Shown: one piece after another, positions 41,726 through 49,791 of the stretch
Position numbering within the stretch: position 1 is the first letter of the stretch
How the letters are laid out: the number at the start of each line of letters is the position of its first letter
Source: Microvirga sp052115485
GTDB taxonomy: Bacteria; Pseudomonadota; Alphaproteobacteria; Rhizobiales; Beijerinckiaceae
Assembly: GCF_052115485.1 (NCBI RefSeq)
Contig: NZ_JBFRGU010000005.1
Coordinates: 1-64,000 of the forward strand
DNA length: 64,000 nt
Direction: 5' to 3'
Made by a program: the position numbers and the translations under genes
Notes under the pieces: generated by a model
Seen by the model: only the letters and a program-made list of their open reading frames with translations
Told to the model about the DNA's origin: nothing
Database searches by the model: none

Positions 41726-42301
41726 ATGCAAGGAGATGTTCTGAAGGCCGATGCGCCGGTGGCGTTCGAAGATCGTGCCGACAAGAGCCTCTTGATCGTC
41801 GACGATGACCGCCCCTTTTCCACGCGTTTGGCACGCGCCATGGAGGCGCGCGGCTATCAGGTCCGCGTCGCGGAAAGCGTGGCGGACGGGCTTACCGCGA
41901 TCGAGACCGAGCCGCCCGCTTTCGCGGTGATCGACATGCGGCTTGGCGACGGCAACGGCCTCGACGTGATCGAACGCCTTAAAAATCGCCGGCCCGACGC
42001 ACGCGGCGTCATTCTCACCGGCTACGGCAATATCGCGACCGCCGTGACCGCCGTGAAAATGGGCGCATTCGATTACCTCGCCAAACCCGCCGACGCCGAC
42101 GAAATCCACGCGGCCCTGATGGCAGCCCCCGGAGAACGGGCCGTGCCGCCGGAAAACCCCATGTCGGCGGACCGGGTGCGCTGGGAGCATATCCAGCGGG
42201 TCTACGAGCTATGCGGCCGCAACGTGTCGGAAACGGCACGCCGCCTCAACATGCACCGCCGCACGTTGCAAAGGATTCTGGCAAAGCGCGCGCCGCGTTA
42301 G
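41726..42301 (+). CDS. actR: redox response regulator ActR/RegA/PrrA
   Basis: 191-residue response regulator. Receiver domain with the acidic pair DDD near 26-28, phosphorylated D70 (FAVIDMRLGDG), T in ILTGYG and K119 (YLAKPAD). A short Pro-rich linker leads to a Fis-type HTH (RNVSETARRLNMHRRTLQRIL), the strongly conserved DNA-reading end of the RegA family. Pairs with ActS upstream. Confidence 0.92.
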   Translation: MQGDVLKADAPVAFEDRADKSLLIVDDDRPFSTRLARAMEARGYQVRVAESVADGLTAIETEPPAFAVIDMRLGDGNGLDVIERLKNRRPDARGVILTGYGNIATAVTAVKMGAFDYLAKPADADEIHAALMAAPGERAVPPENPMSADRVRWEHIQRVYELCGRNVSETARRLNMHRRTLQRILAKRAPR

Positions 42302-42370
42302 GCGGAACTCGTCCATGCCAAGCCGCGCGGTCTCGAACCGCGCGTCGCTAAGGAGCGACCGCAAGGTCGC

Positions 42371-42420
42371 GTCTCGAAGGAGGGTCCAGCGGGCACTGGA
42401 GCCGCCTCGCCCTTCGAGAC
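42371..42420. repeat. GTCTCGAAGG inverted-repeat element
   Basis: GTCTCGAAGG (42371-42380) and CCTTCGAGAC (42411-42420) enclose an inner GTCCAGCGGGCACTGGA hairpin. It lies between the convergent actR and mmcB genes and may act as a terminator; it is not related to the 105-bp element. Confidence 0.55.
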
Positions 42421-42447
42421 GGCCTGGGTGAGGCTGTGTCGTGCATC

Positions 42448-42948
42448 CTACAAATGCCCGTCGATCACCGCATCCGGGTCGGCGAGCGCGTGCAGAACGG
42501 ACGCCGCCGCCCGCGCGAAGCGTAGGGTCACGGCTTTGCGTCGTGCGCTGGACAAGGGATGGTGGGCCGCCTCGCGCATGATGGCCGCGCCGAAGGAATC
42601 CGCAACGATCAAACCGCGATCCTCCGGCAAAATCTCCACCGGCACCGTATCGGGAATCGCGAAATAAAACCGATCGCAGAAATCCTCGTAGTTCGGCCAT
42701 TTCCTGTCGGCGCGGAAATCCGCGATGCTCGACTTGATCTCGATGATGATCAGCGCGCCATCGGGTGCGAGCGCCATGAGATCGGCCCGGCGACCGTTGG
42801 CGAGCGTCAATTCCGGGATCGTCACGTGACCAAGCTGCCCGAAAAGACGGCGCACCCCACGCTGCACGCCGGAGGCCATGAGCGACTGACGGCCATCGGG
42901 CGCGAGAATCGGCTGCTGCGAGGAAATTCGGATCGGCGAATCGGTCAT
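42448..42948 (-). CDS. mmcB: MmcB family DNA-repair protein
   Basis: 166-residue protein of the MmcB (DUF1052, PF06319) family, a nuclease-like fold related to restriction endonucleases. The expected active-site pattern is ADLMALAPDGALIIIEIKSS (D near 56, then E-x-K near 70-72). In Caulobacter MmcB is part of the DNA-damage response. ATG 42948 gives the usual length; upstream in-frame codons to 43371 overlap the divergent ABC-like gene and are not used. Confidence 0.88.
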   Translation of the reverse strand: MTDSPIRISSQQPILAPDGRQSLMASGVQRGVRRLFGQLGHVTIPELTLANGRRADLMALAPDGALIIIEIKSSIADFRADRKWPNYEDFCDRFYFAIPDTVPVEILPEDRGLIVADSFGAAIMREAAHHPLSSARRKAVTLRFARAAASVLHALADPDAVIDGHL

Positions 42949-43055
42949 GCTGAAGAGACTACCCTCAGGCTTCACGCGCGCAACGGCACGGATGTCGCAA
43001 CAGCCTAACCTCCTGGCGAGCCGGGTTTGCGATCTCCATCTTGAGGGGACTTTAC

Positions 43056-43125
43056 CCTCTAACCTTCTGATGCTGCATGATTTCATCAGAAAACCGGATT
43101 TCATTTTTCTCAATCGGGCATCTAG
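43056..43125. repeat. diverged copy of the 105-bp dispersed element
   Basis: CTCTAACCTTCTGATGCTGC, ATGATTTCATCAGAAAACCG and TTTTCTCAATCGGGCATCTAG follow the order of the second part of the full copies (GCATGATC ... CCGG ... TTGTTCTGATCATGCTCTAG) with many changes. It sits before the ABC-like gene. Confidence 0.45.
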
Positions 43126-43180
43126 CCGATGTGCCCCGGCTTGGCTAACGTCGCGGCACCGCCCTCTCTCAGGATGTCCC

Positions 43181-45703
43181 ATGGAGCGCGATCCGCTTCG
43201 CCTTGCCTGGAAAACGAGCCCGATCATCCACATTCTCGCCATGGCTCTGCTCGCCTCGGCGGGCGCCTTGCTGGCGCTTGAATTCGATCTCGTGCGCGCC
43301 CTCGTGAACGAGATCATGCAGCCCGCCCCTGCCGATGTCGCGAGACATTTGTTGCGTATCGGGATCTCCACGCCCGCCGGGTTTCATCCGGAATCTCTCA
43401 TTCTGTTCGAAGGCTTCGTCCTCGATGCAGGGACCTTCCGCGATGTCGCCATCGGCATGGTGATCGCGATTCCGGTTCTGATCGGCCTCGTGCTGAGCGC
43501 CGTGAGCTGGCTCGTCAGCATCGTCGGAACAGGTGTCCTCAAGCGCTTGCGGAGAACCGTGCTCGGCGCCGTGCTCGGCGCCTCACCGGGCACGCGCGAA
43601 GAAGCCGCGGAGGCGACCTTGCTCGTCGGCGAGACGCTGGCGCGGGAAAGCAACGTATTCGGGGCGGCTCTCATCTCCACGCTGAAGCTGTGGGGCGTCA
43701 TCGGCGTCAGTGTCGCCTTCACCGTCGTGTCTGGATGGCGGCTCGGACTTTGTTTGGCAATGATGCTCGTCATCGGGGCCGTCTTGTGCGCACACCGGCT
43801 CAATCTGCGCCTTCAGGCCGCGCGGGCGCGTCAACGTGAAGGCACGGCGGTGTCCGAGAATTTCGCGAGCGTGATCGAGCGGCTTCCCGCCGTCCACGCC
43901 CATGCGACCGCACCCTATGAGACCCGCTGCGTCAGCCAGGCTCTGGCGAGTGGCCATGCCCCGGTCGAGGACGAAGAGCGGCGCCTCGCCTTCGCGGATG
44001 CGGCGACAAGCATCGTCCTGCTCCTCGCGCCGCTCACCGTTCTCGGCGTCGGCGCCTGGTCAAGCGCCAATAATCTTACCCCCGGAACCCTCGTCGCCTG
44101 TGTACTGGCCGCCTCTCTTGCGGCCTTCGGCGTGCGCGAAGTGGTTCAGTGGCAAAGGGTTCTGGACCGCGCGCGCCTGCTCCTCTCCGACATCGCCCAC
44201 GATCTCGCCGCCCTGCAGACGCGGGACAGGCGGGTTGCGAAGGAAAAGCTGCCGAAGGACGGCGACCTCGTCGCACGGAATGTCTCGGCCTACGATCCCG
44301 CGAGCGGCGGGCGCATTTCCGGCGTCAACCTGGAGCTTCCCTTCCCGTCCCATGTGGCCCTGGTCGGCAACGGCGATTCGGGATCGCACATGCTCGCGGC
44401 GCTCATCGGCGGCCAGCTTTCGCCCTCGACAGGCCACCTCACCTATGGCGGGATCGATCTCGTCGCGGCCGATTCCCTGTCGCGCGCACAGCGGATCGCT
44501 TTTGCCGGGGAGACTGTCCTGCTTCCGGGCACCTTGCGAGACAATCTCATCTACGGCTCGGAAGCCGCCGACGATCTCGACCAGCGCCTCGCCGACGCGA
44601 TTGCCATCACCAGGCTCGACCGGGTGACCCACGCGCGGGGCCTCGCCTCGACCTTCAACCCGGAGCGTGAGCCGAAGCTCGCCGCCTCCATCGTGGAATC
44701 GCGCCGGGCCGTTCAGGCGGCGCTCATCGCGGAAGGTCTCGACCGCTTCGTCGATCCCTTCGACGCCACGCGTTACAATCGCCATGCGACGATCGGCGAG
44801 AACCTGTTGTTCGGCAAACCGGTCGGCGACACGTTCCGCGAAGATCGCCTCGCCTCGCACCCCTTCATCCGGGCCATTCTGGAGGCCACCGATCTCACGA
44901 AGCCGCTGGCACGGATGGGCCTTTCCATCGCCACCAGCATGATCGAGATCTTCGCCGAAATTCCGGACGGACATCCGCTCTTTGCGCGTTTCTCGTTCTT
45001 CTCCGCGGCCGATCGTGCCTATTTCGAGGATCTTGTCGCCCGTCGCAACGAGAAGCGCCGCGCAACCTCGGCCAGCGACCGCGAGCGCCTGATCGGGCTT
45101 TCCTTGCGCTACAACGAGAGCCGTCACCGTCTCGGCCTGCTCGATGAGGGCATGCAGGGGCGCATCCTCGTCGCGCGGGCGGATTTCACCCGCATGCTGC
45201 CGGCGAGCCTGCAACCGTCCATCGAGTTCTATGAGGCCAACCGCATCTGCACGGCGGCGAATGTGCAGGACAATCTGCTCTTCGGCCGCATCGCTTCCGA
45301 TCAGGCGGGCGCGGACGATTCCGTGCAGGCCGTGATCCGCCGGGTTCTGACCGAGCGCGGGCTCGATGCGGGCGTGGCGCGAATCGGCCTTAACAGCGCT
45401 CTTGACGCCGGCGGTGGCGATTTGACCCTCACCGAAGTCGCCGCCATCGATCTTGTCCGCTGCCTGATCCGCGAGCCCGACATTCTCGTGGTCGCCCGCG
45501 CGCTCGACGGCCTGCCGGGCCCCGCGGCGGACAAATTGGTGGCGGATTTGCGTCGATCTCTCGCCGGTCGCGGATTGATCGTGGTCACGCCGGAGATTTC
45601 CGAGCCCATGGACGCCCCTCCCTTCGACGCCATCATCCGCTTCATTCGAGGGGAACCGAGCCTCGAGAGCCGGATTCGCCGGCTGGAAAGCGAACCGGCA
45701 TGA
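43181..45703 (+). CDS. ABC-exporter-like protein with decayed ATPase motifs
   Basis: 840 residues. A membrane domain (about 1-330) with roughly six hydrophobic segments is followed by an ABC-type nucleotide domain that has lost its key residues. The Walker A position reads GNGDSGSH (396-403; Lys is Ser402 and Ser/Thr is His403), the signature region reads DLTLTEV (747-753), and the Walker B end reads DILVVARA (767-774) with no DE. Between Walker A and the signature lies a ~230-residue insert. The Q-loop-like motif xTxxxNLxxG occurs three times: 450-459, 537-545 and 692-702. Normal members of this alphaproteobacterial large-insert ABC group do, as far as I recall, keep the Lys. Start ATG 43181; the frame opens at 42947. 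Function unknown. Confidence 0.75.
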   Translation: MERDPLRLAWKTSPIIHILAMALLASAGALLALEFDLVRALVNEIMQPAPADVARHLLRIGISTPAGFHPESLILFEGFVLDAGTFRDVAIGMVIAIPVLIGLVLSAVSWLVSIVGTGVLKRLRRTVLGAVLGASPGTREEAAEATLLVGETLARESNVFGAALISTLKLWGVIGVSVAFTVVSGWRLGLCLAMMLVIGAVLCAHRLNLRLQAARARQREGTAVSENFASVIERLPAVHAHATAPYETRCVSQALASGHAPVEDEERRLAFADAATSIVLLLAPLTVLGVGAWSSANNLTPGTLVACVLAASLAAFGVREVVQWQRVLDRARLLLSDIAHDLAALQTRDRRVAKEKLPKDGDLVARNVSAYDPASGGRISGVNLELPFPSHVALVGNGDSGSHMLAALIGGQLSPSTGHLTYGGIDLVAADSLSRAQRIAFAGETVLLPGTLRDNLIYGSEAADDLDQRLADAIAITRLDRVTHARGLASTFNPEREPKLAASIVESRRAVQAALIAEGLDRFVDPFDATRYNRHATIGENLLFGKPVGDTFREDRLASHPFIRAILEATDLTKPLARMGLSIATSMIEIFAEIPDGHPLFARFSFFSAADRAYFEDLVARRNEKRRATSASDRERLIGLSLRYNESRHRLGLLDEGMQGRILVARADFTRMLPASLQPSIEFYEANRICTAANVQDNLLFGRIASDQAGADDSVQAVIRRVLTERGLDAGVARIGLNSALDAGGGDLTLTEVAAIDLVRCLIREPDILVVARALDGLPGPAADKLVADLRRSLAGRGLIVVTPEISEPMDAPPFDAIIRFIRGEPSLESRIRRLESEPA

Positions 45704-45786
45704 CTTTGACGACAAACTGGCTTAATTTCGGCGTTGATGTGCGCTAACGCACATGCGTCGGGCCGAGAAATAACCATGTTCATGTC

Positions 45787-46704
45787 ATGATGAGGGGGAG
45801 TTCATCGTTCATCGGACCGCTTCAGGTCCGATTCTGGGGCACGCGTGGCTCGACCGCCGCGTCCGGTCCCCGATTCGTCGAGTTCGGCGGCCATACCCCT
45901 TGCGTCGAAATCCGCTGCGGCGAGCGTCTCTTCATCGTGGATGCCGGCACCGGGCTCTCGGCTCTGGGCGATGCGCTCGGCAGATCGGCCCCGAAGGAAA
46001 TCGACATCCTTCTCAGCCATCTTCATCTCGACCACGTCGGCGGCTTCCCCTTCTTCAAGCCGGTGATCCTCGACAATGAACGGGTGATCCGCACCTATTG
46101 CGGCAATCTGGAAGGCGAAACCGCGAAAGCGGCCCTCGACCGCCTGTTCTCGCCGCCGCTCTTTCCCATCCGCCTCGATCAGATGCCCGCCCGCGTGGAA
46201 CATCAGGGTTTCAAGGCGGGCGAAACGCTCACCTTCGCCGATGGCGCTCAGGTGCGGACCCATCCGCTCAACCATCCCGGCGGAGCGACGGGCTACCGCT
46301 TCGACCATGCGGGCCGCAGCGTCTGCTACATCAGCGATCTCGAACATTCCGATCCGTGGCCCGATCCGGCCCTTGCGGCCTTCGTGCGCGGAGTCGATCT
46401 CATCATCTATGACGGCATGTTCTCGGAGGCCCAATACGGCAACTGCGTCGGTTGGGGTCATTCCACCTGGGAGAAGGGTGTCGCCCTCGCCCAAGCCGCC
46501 GGCGTGAAGGAGCTTGCGATCTTCCATCTCTACCCCGGTCACGACGACGATTATCTGCGGGCCACGGAGAAGGCCATGCAGGCCGTGATGCCGACCGCCT
46601 TCATCGCCCGCGAGCGCCAGGCGCTGGCCTTCTCACCTCGCGACGTGGAACCGGTTGCAGTTCAGGACAAGGCCGTTAAGGTGCCCGCCACCCGGCGAGC
46701 GTAA
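45787..46704 (+). CDS. MBL-fold metallo-hydrolase
   Basis: 305-residue metallo-beta-lactamase-fold hydrolase. The metal motif is LLSHLHLDHVGGF near 75-87; further ligands are probably H162 or H165 (PLNHPGG) and D184-H188 (SDLEHSD), and the C-terminal H in GWGHSTWEKG. The beginning RFWGTRGSTAASGPR and the THPLNHPGG stretch are typical of the PqsE/phosphoribosyl cyclic-phosphodiesterase-like branch. Its substrate is unknown. It follows the ABC-like gene by 83 nt. Confidence 0.85.
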   Translation: MMRGSSSFIGPLQVRFWGTRGSTAASGPRFVEFGGHTPCVEIRCGERLFIVDAGTGLSALGDALGRSAPKEIDILLSHLHLDHVGGFPFFKPVILDNERVIRTYCGNLEGETAKAALDRLFSPPLFPIRLDQMPARVEHQGFKAGETLTFADGAQVRTHPLNHPGGATGYRFDHAGRSVCYISDLEHSDPWPDPALAAFVRGVDLIIYDGMFSEAQYGNCVGWGHSTWEKGVALAQAAGVKELAIFHLYPGHDDDYLRATEKAMQAVMPTAFIARERQALAFSPRDVEPVAVQDKAVKVPATRRA

Positions 46705-46726
46705 CCAAGCTCGGGGGTCGATCCAC

Positions 46727-46832
46727 TCGTGCTTGATCATGTCTCATTGAAACACGATCAAGCACTCGTTCCTTTAGATTCAGCATGATCCGGGCGAACA
46801 ACCGGTTTCCACTTGTTCTGATCATGCTCTAG
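46727..46832. repeat. 105-bp dispersed palindromic element (copy E)
   Basis: Full-length but more diverged in its first hairpin (GTGCTTGATCATGTCTCATT / GAAACACGATCAAGCACTCG). The second part, CAGCATGATCCGGGCGAACA and CACTTGTTCTGATCATGCTC, is near-identical to copy B. Lies between the MBL and epimerase genes. Confidence 0.8.
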
Positions 46833-46848
46833 GCGAGCTCCATCTCCG

Positions 46849-47856
46849 ATGACTGCCCCCATTTTCGTCACCGGCGCGGCCGGCTTCATCGGGTTTCACG
46901 TCGCCGAGCGGCTTTTGCGCGACGGGCATCTCGTGGTCGGCATCGACAATTTCACACCCTATTATGATGTGGCTTTGAAGGAAGCGCGGTTCGCGCGCCT
47001 GAAACTTCACAACGCCTTCATCCCCGAGCGCATGGACCTCGCCGATGCGGCGGCGACGAAAGAGTTGTTCCGGCGTCACCAGCCCAAGCGCGTCGTCCAT
47101 CTGGCAGCCCAGCCCGGTGTGCGGTTCGTCGATCCGCAGCCTTACGCGACTTCGAACGTCGTGGCCTTTCTCAACGTGCTCGAATGCTGCCGCAATGACC
47201 TCATCGAGCATCTGATCTACGCCTCGTCCAGTTCCGTCTACGGGGCGAACAGGAAGTTGCCGTTCTCCGAGCACGACGCCACCGACCATCCGGTAAGTCT
47301 CTACGCGGCGACGAAGAAAGCCAATGAGATGATGGCGCATTCTTACGCCCATCTTTTCGGCCTGGCTGCGACAGGCCTGCGTTTCTTCACCGTCTACGGA
47401 CCGTGGGGGCGGCCCGAGATGGCGGTTTATAAATTCACCCGCGCCATCGCCGAAGGACGGCCCATCGAAGTGGCGAATGCGGGCAAGGTCTGGCGCGATT
47501 TCACCTATGTGGACGACATCGTCGAAGGCATCGTGCGGGTCATCGAGCGGATCCCCGTGGCGAATTCTGCCTGGGACGCCAAGCATGCCGATCCGGCCAC
47601 CAGCTCCGCGCCGCACCGCATCTACAATATCGGCAACGACCACCCGGAAGAACTGAACACCCTGATCGCACTGATCGAGCACGAACTCGGCCGCAAGGCG
47701 GAACGCATCGAGCGACCGCTGCCGCCCGGCGACGTGCTCGAAACCCGTGCCGATGTGTCGGATCTGCGCCGCGACGTCGGTTTCTCGCCAAGCACGACGC
47801 TTTCCGAAGGCATCCACCGTTTCGCGGCGTGGTTCCGCGAATACCACGGCGTCTGA
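46849..47856 (+). CDS. UDP-glucuronate 4-epimerase family protein
   Basis: 335-residue extended SDR. NAD motif GAAGFIGFHVAERL at 9-22; catalytic SSSSVYG near 125 and YAATKKANE near 150 (Tyr and Lys). The LKLHNAFIPERMDLAD and FFTVYGPWGRPEMAVYKF stretches match the LspL/UDP-glucuronate epimerase branch, which makes UDP-galacturonate for polysaccharide or LPS. It starts a run of three same-strand sugar genes: the WecA-like gene begins 1 nt after its stop. Confidence 0.87.
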   Translation: MTAPIFVTGAAGFIGFHVAERLLRDGHLVVGIDNFTPYYDVALKEARFARLKLHNAFIPERMDLADAAATKELFRRHQPKRVVHLAAQPGVRFVDPQPYATSNVVAFLNVLECCRNDLIEHLIYASSSSVYGANRKLPFSEHDATDHPVSLYAATKKANEMMAHSYAHLFGLAATGLRFFTVYGPWGRPEMAVYKFTRAIAEGRPIEVANAGKVWRDFTYVDDIVEGIVRVIERIPVANSAWDAKHADPATSSAPHRIYNIGNDHPEELNTLIALIEHELGRKAERIERPLPPGDVLETRADVSDLRRDVGFSPSTTLSEGIHRFAAWFREYHGV

Positions 47857-47857
47857 C

Positions 47858-48859
47858 ATGCCGATTCTTTTCTCGCTTCTCGCATCGGCCCTTCTTTCCG
47901 CGCTGCTGATCGTCGCTTTGAAACCGCTTCTCGTGCGTTACGCACTCGCACGCCCGAACGCCCGTTCGAGCCACAAGGTGCCGACACCACAGGGCGGCGG
48001 CATTGCTATTCTTGCCGCGACGCTTGCTGTCGCGACCCTCGCTTCCGCATGGCTCGCGCTTCCGCTCATGCCGTTCATGATTGTCGCCCTCGCGGCCATT
48101 GCATTCGGTGTGATCGGGGCGGCGGACGATATTCGACCGCTTCCGGCGAGCGCGCGCCTTGCAATGCAATTCGTCGGCGTCTGGGCCATTGTGGCGGACC
48201 CGAATATCCGCGTCTTTTCGGATTCCGTTCCGCTGATCATAGAGAAGGCCGTTCTCATCTTCGCGGGGGTGTGGTTCGTCAATCTCGTGAATTTCATGGA
48301 CGGGCTCGATTGGATCACGGTCGCTGAAATGATCCCGATCACAGCCTTCATTGCGGGGCTCGGCGTTTTCGGCCTGCTTCCGATTGAGACCGCCCTGCTG
48401 GCTGGCGCGCTCTGCGGTGCGCTTCTCGGGTTCGCACCCTTCAACAAACCGGTTGCGCGGCTTTTTCTCGGCGATGTGGGATCGCTTTCCATCGGCCTTC
48501 TGGTGGGATGGATGCTGCTGGAACTCGCCGGTTCCGGTGCATTCGCCGCTGCGCTCCTTCTGCCGCTCTACTATCTCCTGGATGCGACCACCACCTTGCT
48601 GCGTCGTCTCGCGCGCGGCGAAAAGGTGTGGGAGGCGCATCGCAGCCATTTCTATCAGAAGGCCACCGATAACGGCTTCTCGGCGCTCGCCGTCAGCGCG
48701 CATGTGTTTTCACTCAACATCCTGCTCGCAGGCTTGGCCGCGCTCACCATCGCTCAGCCCTCGATTGTGGTGCAGATCATCTGTCTTCTCGTCGGCATCG
48801 TTCTGGTTTGCGCTCTTCTGATCCGTTTTTCGAAACCGCGTCTGGAGATCGCCCGATGA
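47858..48859 (+). CDS. WecA/MraY-like undecaprenyl-phosphate sugar-1-phosphate transferase
   Basis: 333-residue polytopic glycosyltransferase (GT4-type, WecA/WbpL family) that loads the first sugar phosphate onto undecaprenyl phosphate. Family marks: SSHKVPTPQGGGIAIL near 38-53, GAADDIRPLPASARL with the catalytic DD, NLVNFMDGLDWIT near 142-155 and LFLGDVGSLSIG near 205. About ten membrane segments. Starts 1 nt after the epimerase stop; its own stop overlaps the next start. Confidence 0.88.
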   Translation: MPILFSLLASALLSALLIVALKPLLVRYALARPNARSSHKVPTPQGGGIAILAATLAVATLASAWLALPLMPFMIVALAAIAFGVIGAADDIRPLPASARLAMQFVGVWAIVADPNIRVFSDSVPLIIEKAVLIFAGVWFVNLVNFMDGLDWITVAEMIPITAFIAGLGVFGLLPIETALLAGALCGALLGFAPFNKPVARLFLGDVGSLSIGLLVGWMLLELAGSGAFAAALLLPLYYLLDATTTLLRRLARGEKVWEAHRSHFYQKATDNGFSALAVSAHVFSLNILLAGLAALTIAQPSIVVQIICLLVGIVLVCALLIRFSKPRLEIAR

Positions 48860-49791
48860 ATGCGCCTCTGATCGCTTTAACCGGCGCCACCGGCTTCATC
48901 GGCAGGCATCTCCTGCGTGAATTGCCGCGACAGGGTTTTCGCGTGCGCGTTCTGTTGCGCCGCCCGTCCGAAGTGCCGGAAGGAGCGTCGAGTGCCGTGA
49001 TCGGCGACATCGCCTCGCCGCAGAACATGAGCGCCGCTTTGCGCGACGTGGACGCGGTGATCCATTCGGCCGGCCTCGCCCACGCCATGTCGGGTCGCCC
49101 GGAAGACGATTACCGGACCATCAATACGCAAGGCACCTTGGCACTGGCTCAAGGAGCCGAGCGCGCGGGCGTGAAGCGCTTCGTGTTTCTGTCTTCGATC
49201 CGCGCTCAGAGCGGCCCGGTCTCCGATGTTGTGCTGACGGAAGAACAGGCTCCCGGGCCGACCGATCCTTACGGCCGCTCGAAGCTCGAAGCGGAGCAGG
49301 GTCTGGCGCAGTTGGGAATCGACTGGGTCGCCTTGCGCCCGGTGCTTGTCTACGGGCCCGGCGTGAAGGGCAACATGGCCTCGCTTGTTTCGCTCGCGCG
49401 CTCCGGTTGGCCCTTGCCTCTCGGCAGCCTGAAGAGCCGCCGCTCGCTCCTGTCCCTCGATAATCTCTCCGGTGCGGTGGAAGCCGTGCTGAAAGCACAA
49501 GGCTCGATCAGACGCCCCTTCATCGTGGCGGACCCCGAGCCTGTGACGATTCCTGAGATGATCGCGGCCCTGCGTCAAGGCCTCGGCCGTGCACCCGGCT
49601 TGATCCCGTTCCCGCCTTCCTTGCTGAAAGCGGCCGCCCAACTGACCGGTCGGGGCGAGGCCTATGAGCGTCTGGCGGGATCGCTGGTCGCGAGCCCGAA
49701 CGCTCTCATGCACTTCGGCTGGTCACCGTCTGTTGCGACGCGGCAAGGGCTGGCGCGACTGGCGAAGGCATCGCTTGCGCACGACGCTTGA
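48856..49791 (+). CDS. NAD-dependent epimerase/dehydratase (polysaccharide locus)
   Basis: 311-residue extended SDR. NAD motif TGATGFIGRHLL at 9-20, catalytic YGRSKLEAEQ near 143. The overall length and the late VTIPEMIAAL and PPSLLKAA stretches match 4-ketosugar reductases placed beside WecA-like genes (WbpV/WbpK-like). It probably supplies or completes the nucleotide sugar used by the transferase. The start overlaps the previous gene by 4 nt. Its last 86 nt overlap the end of the convergent CapD-like gene. Confidence 0.83.
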   Translation: MNAPLIALTGATGFIGRHLLRELPRQGFRVRVLLRRPSEVPEGASSAVIGDIASPQNMSAALRDVDAVIHSAGLAHAMSGRPEDDYRTINTQGTLALAQGAERAGVKRFVFLSSIRAQSGPVSDVVLTEEQAPGPTDPYGRSKLEAEQGLAQLGIDWVALRPVLVYGPGVKGNMASLVSLARSGWPLPLGSLKSRRSLLSLDNLSGAVEAVLKAQGSIRRPFIVADPEPVTIPEMIAALRQGLGRAPGLIPFPPSLLKAAAQLTGRGEAYERLAGSLVASPNALMHFGWSPSVATRQGLARLAKASLAHDA

